A program made the position numbers and the translations under genes. Positions 18,591-27,324 of a DNA stretch of 64,000 nucleotides are shown one piece after another. Under the pieces are notes generated by a model, which was given only the letters and a program-made list of their open reading frames with translations, was not told the origin of the DNA and did no database searches. Each line of letters opens with the position of its first letter. Positions within the stretch are counted from its first letter, which is position 1. The DNA comes from Nitrospira sp. (GTDB lineage Bacteria; Nitrospirota; Nitrospiria; Nitrospirales; Nitrospiraceae), in assembly GCA_030444405.1 (NCBI GenBank), contig JARFPM010000005.1, positions 1 to 64,000 on the forward strand, written 5' to 3'.

Positions 18591-18959
18591 TCAGCCGTGA
18601 CCAGCCAAGCACTCGAGCCAAATTGGCTCTTTGTGCCTTGCCCCACGCAGTTCCACTCCAAATCGGCGGCCATTGATCCAAGAGACGTGTGCCTGAGGGA
18701 TACACAGTGTTTCGCGTGTATCCGGCAACTCAAGAAATAGTGCCAGTTCCATTCCAGGTTTAAGATCCCGCCCGCCCTGAAGACCAAACCCATGACGACT
18801 GAGGTCTAAAATTCTTGCGTGGCCCATGATAATCTTGTCTTCATCCGATCCAGAGTACCGGACTTTGAATTGGCCACTGATTCGCGGTTCCTTACGTCGC
18901 TCCTTTTCAGGCTTATCGTTCCCAGCGGATGAGTTGGATCCGGATCTCCACAAGCTCAT
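18591..18959 (-). CDS. PilZ domain protein
   Basis: ERRKEPRISGQFKVRY...ILDLSRHGFGLQG...WINGRRFGVELRG. Confidence 0.85.
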   Translation of the reverse strand: MSLWRSGSNSSAGNDKPEKERRKEPRISGQFKVRYSGSDEDKIIMGHARILDLSRHGFGLQGGRDLKPGMELALFLELPDTRETLCIPQAHVSWINGRRFGVELRGARHKEPIWLECLAGHG

Positions 18960-19245
18960 ATGATTCTTGCCTCCCGAGTTGTCAGTCTGTACAAGCGTTT
19001 CCCGTATTTGGAGATTTCGTATGGATGAAGACTAGCGCTGAATGTCAACCTTGCCTTCCCACCAGATGAGGGGGCGCGCCCAATCCAGAAGGGGGTGAGT
19101 CAAATTGACAATAAATCCATATGTTATGTAACTGCTTGAAGGGTGCCTGGTTCTGAACTCGGTATGTGAGGTCTTAGGAGTTGATGGGCGTTTTAAGCTC
19201 GTTCGTGAAAAGGATCGTGGCAATTAGGAGGGGGCAGGGGCCGGA

Positions 19246-19647
19246 CTACATAAGTCGGAATCGAGTTCGTTGATCGCTCACGGTGTGGTGGGAGATGCTT
19301 TTCCAAATGAAAGATTGCAGCCGCTTTCGATGGTCTTGGCTCAGATCCATGAATCGGACAGAAAACTGACAACCAGACACCCACACAACAAGCGCCGATT
19401 TCAATAAAATTTGGGGTAATCCATCGGGAAGTGCAATGGTAAGGGTCAATAATGTTCCGCGCGTCACCGGGCGGTCGCTGATGACGTGGCAACCAGAAAC
19501 AGATATGTTTTTCGTGAGTCCTTCACCTTGGTGAGGCTGAGTCGGAACTTCACCGACATAACGTACTCGACACGTGATAGCGACACGTTCGGCAAAACGG
19601 TTATCTAAAGGTGCATAGGATTTTCGGCCACTCATCGTAAGTTTCAT
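19246..19647 (-). CDS. PilZ domain protein
   Basis: RFAERVAITCRVRYVG...KNISVSGCHVISD...VWVSGCQFSVRFMDLSQDHRKRLQSFI. Confidence 0.8.
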   Translation of the reverse strand: MKLTMSGRKSYAPLDNRFAERVAITCRVRYVGEVPTQPHQGEGLTKNISVSGCHVISDRPVTRGTLLTLTIALPDGLPQILLKSALVVWVSGCQFSVRFMDLSQDHRKRLQSFIWKSISHHTVSDQRTRFRLM

Positions 19648-19781
19648 TATGATAGCTTCGTTTGGAATATTTTTCTAATCAATTCAGCAATGTAGCTTGG
19701 TCATGAAAAACGACCTGATGCGTCACCTTTAAAGAATATTCCTGGTGGCGAGGGAGACTAGCTACCGTAGGATGAAGGGAA

Positions 19782-21461
19782 TTACTGTCGAATCTTGGCC
19801 CAGGCGGTTTGATACTCTTCGAAGGAATCGACTTCCATCCATCCCTTAAAAATCGGTATGGCCTGGATGCGATAGCCCTGGTCAATCAGTTCTTGCAGCA
19901 TATCGGTGAAAGATGCCTTGGCAAGGCTTGCGGACTCATGGAACGGGGATGAATGATGCTGTTTCTGGGCTGTGTGATAGCACTCGCGAAGAGCCTGGGT
20001 GCCCTTCTCTGAGAACATGGCCATGCCGATGAATTCACCATGCGTCAGTTCGTGCGGAAGTTGCTGGCCAATCTTAACCACCTGGTGCTCACCTTCTGGC
20101 ATCACAAATCGCGACAAATAACTTTTGCCGGGTGGGGCGGCCAGTGAGACAAGATCCGGGTTAAGATGGGTCGGCTGGGCATTCCGTTGTTCCTGATCAA
20201 GCCAGGCCAGATCGACAACTAGAGCAATGTCGGCGGGACACTTAAGCAACTTTTCAAGAATCGAGGTATCAAAGATGATATCGCCGTACAAGACGATGGT
20301 TCTCCCTGTTAACTCATTTTCGGCACAGAAGAGCGAAACGAGCTCGCCGGTTTCCTCGTAACGATCATTGTCGTAGTAGCGGATATTGGGGAGCGAGATC
20401 GCCTCCTTTTTGTACCCGCGAACCAAAGCAATTTCCTTGATGTCGCATTCGTTGAGTGCGCTGATCTGGCGATCGAGGATCGTTTTCCCTTTAATGTCGA
20501 GCAAACACTTCGGCTTATCCTCGATCAACGGCAGGAGCTGTTTCTCGAATCCAGCGGCGGCGATAATCGCGGTAATTCGTTCGCTTCCCACCGGCAGGAA
20601 CTGTTTCTCGTCTTGCTCCATTTGCGGAACACCGACAATGTCATACACTTCTGGTAGCGTGACGATTCTGTCATTTGCTGCTCCGGGGCGCGTGTCCTTC
20701 TTGATGAGATCCAGCGTGTCTGTCATCGCACGAATGGCCGCCCGTACCGGTTGGTTGGCATAGATGATGATCTTTGCCCCGGCTTCTTCCATCTCCATCG
20801 CGGTGGTCTGGTCGAAAATCGTTGGAACCACAACCAGCGGGACGCGCCCGGACCACAATTTGTACACGGCCTTCAGTTCGTCAAACTTTTTCGATTTCGA
20901 ATGGATCAGGATTGCGTCGGCGCCCGCCTCTGCATAGGCTTCAGCCCGCTTCAGCGCTTCTTCCTGACCCCAACCCGCGATGAGGGCCTCGGTTCTGGCG
21001 ATGACCATGAACTCTGGGAAAATCTGAGCCGCTTTCGCCGCTCGAATCTTGCCGCAATGCTCTTCAATGGGAATCAATTCCCGTCGAACGCCCGCGTAAA
21101 AACTGCAGCGCTTTGGATAGACGTTGTCTTCAATGCAAATAGCAGCCACGCCGGCCCGCTCACGGTCGGTGACGGTCCGCATGACATTCAGCGCGTTGCC
21201 ATATCCGGTGTCGCAATCTGCGATCACAGGAATACTTACAGCCTCAACGATATTCCGTTCGACATCGAGCTGCTCACTGGAGGTAATAAAGCTGGCGTCG
21301 GGAATGCATTTCAGGGAAGCCGAGATGGCAAAGCCACTGGCCCAGACACCATCGAAGCCTGCGCGCTCGATCAGGCGCGCACTCAATGCGTCGTGGGCAC
21401 CGACGACCTTCAACGCGCCAGGTTTTTTTAATGCGGTACGAAGTTTCGCAGCGTTTGTCAT
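19782..21461 (-). CDS. pepM: Phosphoenolpyruvate mutase-family domain fused to a nucleotidyltransferase domain; catalytic motif EDNVYPKRCS instead of EDKxxxxxNS
   Basis: WASGF, ADCDTGYGN, VIARTEALIAGWGQEEALKRAEAYAEAGADAILIHSK, DEKQFLP; C-terminal AIIAAAGFEKQLLPLIEDKPKCLLDIKGKTIL. Confidence 0.85.
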   Translation of the reverse strand: MTNAAKLRTALKKPGALKVVGAHDALSARLIERAGFDGVWASGFAISASLKCIPDASFITSSEQLDVERNIVEAVSIPVIADCDTGYGNALNVMRTVTDRERAGVAAICIEDNVYPKRCSFYAGVRRELIPIEEHCGKIRAAKAAQIFPEFMVIARTEALIAGWGQEEALKRAEAYAEAGADAILIHSKSKKFDELKAVYKLWSGRVPLVVVPTIFDQTTAMEMEEAGAKIIIYANQPVRAAIRAMTDTLDLIKKDTRPGAANDRIVTLPEVYDIVGVPQMEQDEKQFLPVGSERITAIIAAAGFEKQLLPLIEDKPKCLLDIKGKTILDRQISALNECDIKEIALVRGYKKEAISLPNIRYYDNDRYEETGELVSLFCAENELTGRTIVLYGDIIFDTSILEKLLKCPADIALVVDLAWLDQEQRNAQPTHLNPDLVSLAAPPGKSYLSRFVMPEGEHQVVKIGQQLPHELTHGEFIGMAMFSEKGTQALRECYHTAQKQHHSSPFHESASLAKASFTDMLQELIDQGYRIQAIPIFKGWMEVDSFEEYQTAWAKIRQ

Positions 21462-21533
21462 AACGGGCCTCACATGATGCGAAAGGGCACAGCCTATTGT
21501 CAACGGAAAGTTTGGAGTATCACCCATCCGCAG

Positions 21534-22061
21534 TCAGAAGACTGTCGCGGAAGTACCATCCAATAGTTTTTCAGGAAGCGTCAGGCTTTCAAAAAATATG
21601 ATGCCGCGATCAGGCCCAGCCTCGAATCGCAACGTCACTTCCGTAAGAAAGCCATGCCAGGCATAAACTTTCACCGGGCCGACTGCGATTTGCCCTGGTG
21701 TTCGGTCGAGCGGACCATACGTGGATTGGAGGTAGGTCAGGATTTTCTCATGAGTCTCTTCCCCCCTGTAGCGGACCGTCACGCGGCCAAACTTCTTCTC
21801 AAACGTCGTAAACCGTATCGAATCCACCTCGGTCGTGCCTAGTAAAGGCGGTCGTCCATTCCGTTCATAAATCTGTAAGCGGCCAGCATCCTCAATTTTT
21901 GCGAAGCGTTCCCCTTCAGACAAGATTGTCCCCCAGGGAATGTCTTCGAATCCGTTCGGATCGTTTACGATAGGAACGCCAAATGCGGAAGGTGATGAGT
22001 CTAAGAGGCAAAGTATGACGATCGCCGCTCGCGTGACCCGCTCAGAGAGAAACGCATTCAT
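21534..22061 (-). CDS. Hypothetical secreted protein, paralogue of the next gene
   Basis: NDPNGFEDIPWGTILSEGERF...RVTVRYRGEETHEKILTYLQSTYGPLDRTPGQIAVG...RGIIFFES. Confidence 0.65.
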   Translation of the reverse strand: MNAFLSERVTRAAIVILCLLDSSPSAFGVPIVNDPNGFEDIPWGTILSEGERFAKIEDAGRLQIYERNGRPPLLGTTEVDSIRFTTFEKKFGRVTVRYRGEETHEKILTYLQSTYGPLDRTPGQIAVGPVKVYAWHGFLTEVTLRFEAGPDRGIIFFESLTLPEKLLDGTSATVF

Positions 22062-22065
22062 CGAA

Positions 22066-22596
22066 CTACTCTGCGGAATCGGTAATGTAGTCATTGAACC
22101 GTGGTGCGAGCGTGCGACTATCGATGAAAATGTAACCGCGCTCTGTACCGGCCTGATATGTCAGGTTGATTTCGGTCTCGGTCCCGCGCCAGTTGTATTG
22201 CTGGGTGAGTCCTCGCGCCATCTGTCCGGGAACGCGCTCCAGCCGACCGAAGCGGCTTTCCAAGAAGCCCAGCACCCGCCGATGAACGTAGTCCCCGTGA
22301 TACCGAATGATGACACGCGCGAATTGGTCGTCCACCGAGACATAGAGGACGCTGGTCATCTCGGTTCCCGCAAATGACGACGGCTCTGTCTTGCGGAGAT
22401 ATTCGACGATATGCGGACTCGCTCGCATCGGTTCCAGGTCGTGATGCGAAGATAAGGAAGTTCCCCAAGGAATATCGTGAAATCCCTTGGGGTCATTGGT
22501 CATGGAAACAGCCCATACTGAACCGGCAGCAATCACGATCGCGATCATCAGGACCAACGACCAAACATGGGATGCTGGTTTGAGGGGATCTATCAT
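22066..22596 (-). CDS. Hypothetical membrane-anchored/secreted protein, tandem paralogue
   Basis: NDPKGFHDIPWGTSLSSHHDL...RVIIRYHGDYVHRRVLGFLESRFGRLERVPGQMARG...RGYIFIDS. Confidence 0.65.
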   Translation of the reverse strand: MIDPLKPASHVWSLVLMIAIVIAAGSVWAVSMTNDPKGFHDIPWGTSLSSHHDLEPMRASPHIVEYLRKTEPSSFAGTEMTSVLYVSVDDQFARVIIRYHGDYVHRRVLGFLESRFGRLERVPGQMARGLTQQYNWRGTETEINLTYQAGTERGYIFIDSRTLAPRFNDYITDSAE

Positions 22597-22754
22597 CTCT
22601 GCCGGCGGATCGGACCACAGCCGTGTTGGCAGTAACGCTAACATGCGAATGAAGTCAACTCAACTGCGGATCTTTCTTGAGAACCTCGCAGGGCGTATCT
22701 TATAATGCGCCGGTTTTGGCGGGCAGGTGTCAATATTCCAGGGGGAAACTCCCA

Positions 22755-23252
22755 GTGATTGAAAGCGACGTCTTCGTGCAAGCCATGCAGGACATGGGGG
22801 TCAATTTTTTCACCGGCGTACCGGATTCGATCCTGGGCGGGATCATCGCGGAACTCATGAATCGCCGGCTCTATACCTCCGCGGTTCGGGAGGATGAAGC
22901 GGTCGGGATGGCTGCGGGCGCGTACATGGCTGGAAAAACACCCGCCGTGCTCATGCAGAATTCAGGACTCGGCACCTCTCTCAATACACTCATTTCTCTA
23001 AATATGATTTATAAACAACCCTGCATACTGATTGTTTCATGGCGAGGTCAAGGTGGGAAGGATGCTCCCGAACATTTGGTAATGGGAGAAGTGATGCCGC
23101 AATTGCTCGATACCGTCAAAATCCCGCATCGTACATTGACCGAAAAAACGGCCATCGAAGATTTCAGGTGGGTAGCTGAGACGTTTATGAAGCAGCGGAT
23201 TCCTGTGGCCTTGTTCATTACTAAGGGCGTGGTCAAGGGGTTGCATCCATGA
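22755..23252 (+). CDS. Phosphonopyruvate (or sulfopyruvate) decarboxylase-like, TPP N-terminal domain subunit
   Basis: FFTGVPDSILGGI, VREDEAVGMAAGAYMAGKTPAVLMQNSGLGTSLNTL, IVSWRGQGGKDAPEHLVMGE; GTG start. Confidence 0.82.
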   Translation: MIESDVFVQAMQDMGVNFFTGVPDSILGGIIAELMNRRLYTSAVREDEAVGMAAGAYMAGKTPAVLMQNSGLGTSLNTLISLNMIYKQPCILIVSWRGQGGKDAPEHLVMGEVMPQLLDTVKIPHRTLTEKTAIEDFRWVAETFMKQRIPVALFITKGVVKGLHP

Positions 23253-23830
23253 GGCCCGAACAAGGTACATTGATCAGCCGAGCGCAGGCCATGGCCGCCT
23301 TGCTGGAGTTGCTGACCGATCAGCCCGTCATTATCTGCAACGGGTTTCCCTCGCGCGAGGCGCACAAGATCGCGGATCGTCCCACCCATTTCTACATGAT
23401 CGGTTCCATGGGGAATGCCCCGGCCATCGCGCTCGGTGTTGCACTCGCAAAGCCGAATAAACAGGTGGTAACCTTCGATGGCGACGGGAATGTGTTAATG
23501 GGAATGGGCACACTCGCCACGGTCGGTGCGTTGAAACCAAAAAACTTCATTCACGTAGTATTCGACAATGAAGTATACGGAACGACCGGGAACCAGCCCA
23601 CGATCTCAAACGTGGTGCCGTTGGAGAAAGTGGCGAAGTCGGCGGGCTACGTGAATGTGGAACGAGTACTTGATCGCGACGATCTCGTCTACGAGTTCAA
23701 GGACATGCTGAAGAAAGCTGGACCCAGCATGTTGCTCATCAAGGTAAACGAATTTGTGGAAGATGCCGGTCGCGTCCTGCACGATCCGCCGGACATCACC
23801 CACCGGTTCATGAAGGCGATCGAGGGATAG
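23249..23830 (+). CDS. Phosphonopyruvate (or sulfopyruvate) decarboxylase-like, TPP C-terminal domain subunit
   Basis: TPP motif GDGNVLMGMGTLATVGALKPKNFIHVVFDNEVYGTTGNQPT; 4-bp overlap with the preceding gene. Confidence 0.85.
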   Translation: MRPEQGTLISRAQAMAALLELLTDQPVIICNGFPSREAHKIADRPTHFYMIGSMGNAPAIALGVALAKPNKQVVTFDGDGNVLMGMGTLATVGALKPKNFIHVVFDNEVYGTTGNQPTISNVVPLEKVAKSAGYVNVERVLDRDDLVYEFKDMLKKAGPSMLLIKVNEFVEDAGRVLHDPPDITHRFMKAIEG

Positions 23831-23985
23831 GGGCGCGACGAGCTTCCTGTGTGCTCGCCTATCGTGCACGACTCGGGCAAGACGGAGTCTCGGCGACGTG
23901 GGATAAGGCGGGCGGAATGAGCGTGCTCGGTCAATGGGCGCAATGAGAGGAAGCTCATCATGCTCACTGAGAAAAGGAGAGAAGA

Positions 23986-25068
23986 GTGATTCTCCTGAAT
24001 CCTGGGCCGGTGAACGTTTCCGATCGAGTGCGTCAAGCGCTGCTGAAGCCCGATATCTGTCATCGAGAAGATGAATTTTTCGAACTGCTTCACCGCATCC
24101 AAGCCAAACTGCTCAAAGCTTTTGTCCCCGGAGCTGAATCGGAATACGTCGCCGTCGTGATGACTGGATCAGGGACGGCTGCCGTCGAAGCCGCCTTGAT
24201 GTCGTCGCTCCCGCACGGTCGCCGTATGCTCATCCTCAACAATGGTGTCTATGGTGAACGGATGTCCCAAATCGTGGGCCTCCATCGCCTGGGGGTGAAC
24301 GAGTTGAAGTATGAATGGACGGTTCGGCCCGATCCTGAAAAGCTGCTTCTTGCCCTGCGACAGCATCAGGAAGTGCATGCCGTCGGCATGGTGCACCATG
24401 AGACCACCACCGGCCTCCTCAACCCGGTTCGCGAGATCGCCGAGATCGTCGATAATCAGAATCGAGTGTTTGTGCTCGATGCCGTCAGTGCTCTGGCGGG
24501 CGAGACGATCGACATTGCCCGGTCGCACATCTACATGGTGGCGGGGACGGCGGGAAAGTGTATTCAGGGGTTCCCTGGCGTCTCATTCGTGCTGGTGCGA
24601 AAGGGGTTCGTCGAGAGAATGCGCGCGTATCCGAAACGCTCGTGGTATCTCCATCTGACCCATTACATCGACAACGAGGGGCGAGGCACGATTCCATTCA
24701 CGCCCGCGGTGCAGGTCTACTATGCCTTCGACGAAGCACTCAACGAGCTACTCGAAGAAGGCGTGACCAATCGCATCCAACGGTACAAGAAGATGGCGAC
24801 CCTGATCCGTGAACGAATGGCCAAGCTGGGTGTGAAGGCGCTTCTCCCGGTGGACCGGCAATCGAATACCATCACGGCCTATCACCTGCCGGAGGGTGTT
24901 TCCTACCACGCGTTGCATGACCGCCTGAAGCAGCAGGGCTATGTCATTTATGCCGGTCAAGGCAACTTGGAAAACAAGATTTTCCGCGTGGCCAATATGG
25001 GGGCATTGTCCGAGGCGCAGTTTGGCGGGTTTCTCGACGCCTTCGAACAAGTGTGTAAATCGGCATGA
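23986..25068 (+). CDS. PLP aminotransferase class V, 2-aminoethylphosphonate aminotransferase-like
   Basis: ILLNPGPVNVSDRVRQAL, MTGSGTAAVEAAL, VLDAVSALAGE, GTAGKCIQGFPGVSFVLVRK. Confidence 0.82.
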   Translation: MILLNPGPVNVSDRVRQALLKPDICHREDEFFELLHRIQAKLLKAFVPGAESEYVAVVMTGSGTAAVEAALMSSLPHGRRMLILNNGVYGERMSQIVGLHRLGVNELKYEWTVRPDPEKLLLALRQHQEVHAVGMVHHETTTGLLNPVREIAEIVDNQNRVFVLDAVSALAGETIDIARSHIYMVAGTAGKCIQGFPGVSFVLVRKGFVERMRAYPKRSWYLHLTHYIDNEGRGTIPFTPAVQVYYAFDEALNELLEEGVTNRIQRYKKMATLIRERMAKLGVKALLPVDRQSNTITAYHLPEGVSYHALHDRLKQQGYVIYAGQGNLENKIFRVANMGALSEAQFGGFLDAFEQVCKSA

Positions 25069-25784
25069 AGGCGGTCATCCTTGCTGCGGGAGTCGGAAAA
25101 CGTCTGTGGGAAGTGACCCAACATCGCCCGAAATGTCTCATCGAGATCGGCGGCCGGTCGCTCTTGCGTCGCTACCTCGAGTCGCTGGTTTCCGTCGGGA
25201 TTCGCCGGGCGGAGATCGTTGTCGGGTACAAGCAGGAAATGATTCGTGCGGCAGTCGAGCAGGATTCCTGCGGCGTCAAGGTCGCGTTTCTGGTCAACGA
25301 ACAGTTTCACAGAGGCAGTATTTCCTCGCTGTGGGTCGCACGAACCGCGCTCGACGACGATACCATCGTGATGGACGCCGATGTACTTTTTCATCCGGAG
25401 ATCCTACGACGTTTGGTGTTGTCGCCCTATGCGAATGCGCTGTTGATGGATGAGACGGTGAAGCAGACCGGAGAGGAATGCATGGTGGTTGTGGCGGGGG
25501 GTCGAGTCGTTGCGCTGACAAAGAACATGCCGGAACAGTACGACTACGCCGGTGAAGGGGTTGGATTTCTTCGGGTTCGGCATGCCGACACGCCTCACGT
25601 CGTCTCGTCGCTTCGTGGCTACATCGACAGAGGCTCGTGGGATATGGAGTACGAGGACGCGCTGCGGCAGTATTTTCAGGACGTGCGGGTCGGTTATGAA
25701 CGGATCGGAGGGCTGCCCTGGACCGAGATCGATTTCATTCAAGACATAAGAAAAGCTGAATTGGAAGTTTTGCCAAGATTATGA
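25065..25784 (+). CDS. Sugar/alcohol-phosphate nucleotidyltransferase (LicC/PntC-like)
   Basis: MKAVILAAGVGKRLWEVTQHRPKCLIEIGGRSLL; C-terminal PWTEIDFIQDIRKAELEVLP; overlaps upstream stop. Confidence 0.82.
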   Translation: MKAVILAAGVGKRLWEVTQHRPKCLIEIGGRSLLRRYLESLVSVGIRRAEIVVGYKQEMIRAAVEQDSCGVKVAFLVNEQFHRGSISSLWVARTALDDDTIVMDADVLFHPEILRRLVLSPYANALLMDETVKQTGEECMVVVAGGRVVALTKNMPEQYDYAGEGVGFLRVRHADTPHVVSSLRGYIDRGSWDMEYEDALRQYFQDVRVGYERIGGLPWTEIDFIQDIRKAELEVLPRL

Positions 25785-25856
25785 GAAAGTCTTCACCATG
25801 GTAGGATGTCGGAGCAAAGGACCCTTTGGTAAGTAAATCCAGTCGCCACTGAGGCC

Positions 25857-27299
25857 ATGAGCATGAGTAAGAGCATCCTGCAAAGGAGAGCCGAAATCCA
25901 AGGACTGGCGACGGCGATTCTGCTGCCGTCCGTCGGGGTATTCGGCGGTTCGATCGGGCAGCAGGTCGGCGACGTGGGGCCCCTGACGAGCGTCGTGGGG
26001 ATCGGGCTCTTTCAACGCACCGTGCTCACCTTGCAACGGGCGGGGATTCGTCAATTAATCGTCCTTTCTGGTTCTGAGGAAGAACAGCTGAAACAGGCGC
26101 TCGGCAAAGGGCCGCGCGTCACGATTCCCGTCCGATGGATGCCGATCCGTGAATTTCCTCTCGACGATCCTCGGACATGGGAAGCCTTGGCAGCCGAAGT
26201 GCATGGCTTTGCGTTGGTCACGAGCGTCAATAGCGTGTTCTCTCGAGGGTTGATTGAACGGTTGCGGCGTGATGTGCAGGACGGTCAGGTCATTGTGGTC
26301 TCTCAAGCCCCACAAGGGCAGGTCGATCAACTCATGGTGCAGAGCATGCGATCGAAAGTCCAGTCCGGTCGCCCGGCGATCTTCACCCCTCCTCGTTTCG
26401 ACGATCCGGTCTTGCGTGTCGCTGAGCTGGTGGTCGTGCCAGCAAGCCTGATGAGTACCGCGAATCAAGCGGCGAGTGAGAAGGGGAGCCCTCCGATCCG
26501 CCAATGGCTTGAGCAGGCCGCGACGGATGGTCGAGTGCGTGTCGTCTCGGCTGAAGAGAAGCAGGGTAACTGGTATCAACCTGTCCGAACCGTGTTTGAC
26601 GTCCAAACAGCCGAAAAAAAGTTGTTCAATTCGCTCAAGGGGGAATTCGAAGGGTTCGTCGATCGCTATTTCAATCGCAAGGTCTCTCGCTGGTTCACCC
26701 GCCTGTTTCTCGCCATGGGGCTGTCGCCCAATTCCATCACGGTCCTTGCCGGATTAATTGGTCTGGTTGCAGGGGCCGGGTTTGGGATGGGCACGTACAG
26801 CGCCGGTATCGTAGCCGCTCTCTTGTTTCAATTAGCGGCTGTCATTGATTGCTGCGACGGCGAAGTCGCGCGGTTGACCTTTACCGAGTCCCCCTTTGGT
26901 GCCTGGCTCGATATTGTCTTGGACAACATCGTGCATATGGCGATTTTTGTGGGCATCGCTGTAGGACTCTATACGACCGAAATGGGACAAGCGGACGACT
27001 GGGTTCCTCTCGTGCTAGGCGTCGCCGCGGTGTTTGGCAACGGCCTCTCTTTCTTACTTGTCGAAAAGGCGCAAAAGATTAGAACGGTGAGCGGCTGGAG
27101 AACCCCTGCCCACGCAGCCTGGGCGGACGTTATGTTGAAAAATGTCGCCAGTAGGGATTTTTCAGCAGCGTTGTTGGGCTTTGCCCTATTCGACCAGCTG
27201 TATTGGTTTCTCCTCTTTGCGGCAGCTGGCTCCTTGCTGTTTGCCGGTGCCATGGTATGGGTCATCCGCCCAGCGGCAGTCTCGTCTCCCCGGCCATAA
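25857..27299 (+). CDS. CDP-alcohol phosphatidyltransferase with N-terminal degenerate nucleotidyltransferase-like region
   Basis: DCCDGEVARLTFTESPFGAWLDIVLD matches DxxDGxxARxxxxxxxxGxxxDxxxD; N-terminus LATAILLPSVGVFGG...QRTVLTLQRAGIRQLIVLSG. Confidence 0.82.
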   Translation: MSMSKSILQRRAEIQGLATAILLPSVGVFGGSIGQQVGDVGPLTSVVGIGLFQRTVLTLQRAGIRQLIVLSGSEEEQLKQALGKGPRVTIPVRWMPIREFPLDDPRTWEALAAEVHGFALVTSVNSVFSRGLIERLRRDVQDGQVIVVSQAPQGQVDQLMVQSMRSKVQSGRPAIFTPPRFDDPVLRVAELVVVPASLMSTANQAASEKGSPPIRQWLEQAATDGRVRVVSAEEKQGNWYQPVRTVFDVQTAEKKLFNSLKGEFEGFVDRYFNRKVSRWFTRLFLAMGLSPNSITVLAGLIGLVAGAGFGMGTYSAGIVAALLFQLAAVIDCCDGEVARLTFTESPFGAWLDIVLDNIVHMAIFVGIAVGLYTTEMGQADDWVPLVLGVAAVFGNGLSFLLVEKAQKIRTVSGWRTPAHAAWADVMLKNVASRDFSAALLGFALFDQLYWFLLFAAAGSLLFAGAMVWVIRPAAVSSPRP

Positions 27300-27324
27300 A
27301 TGCCACGTTCGCCATCCGACTAAC

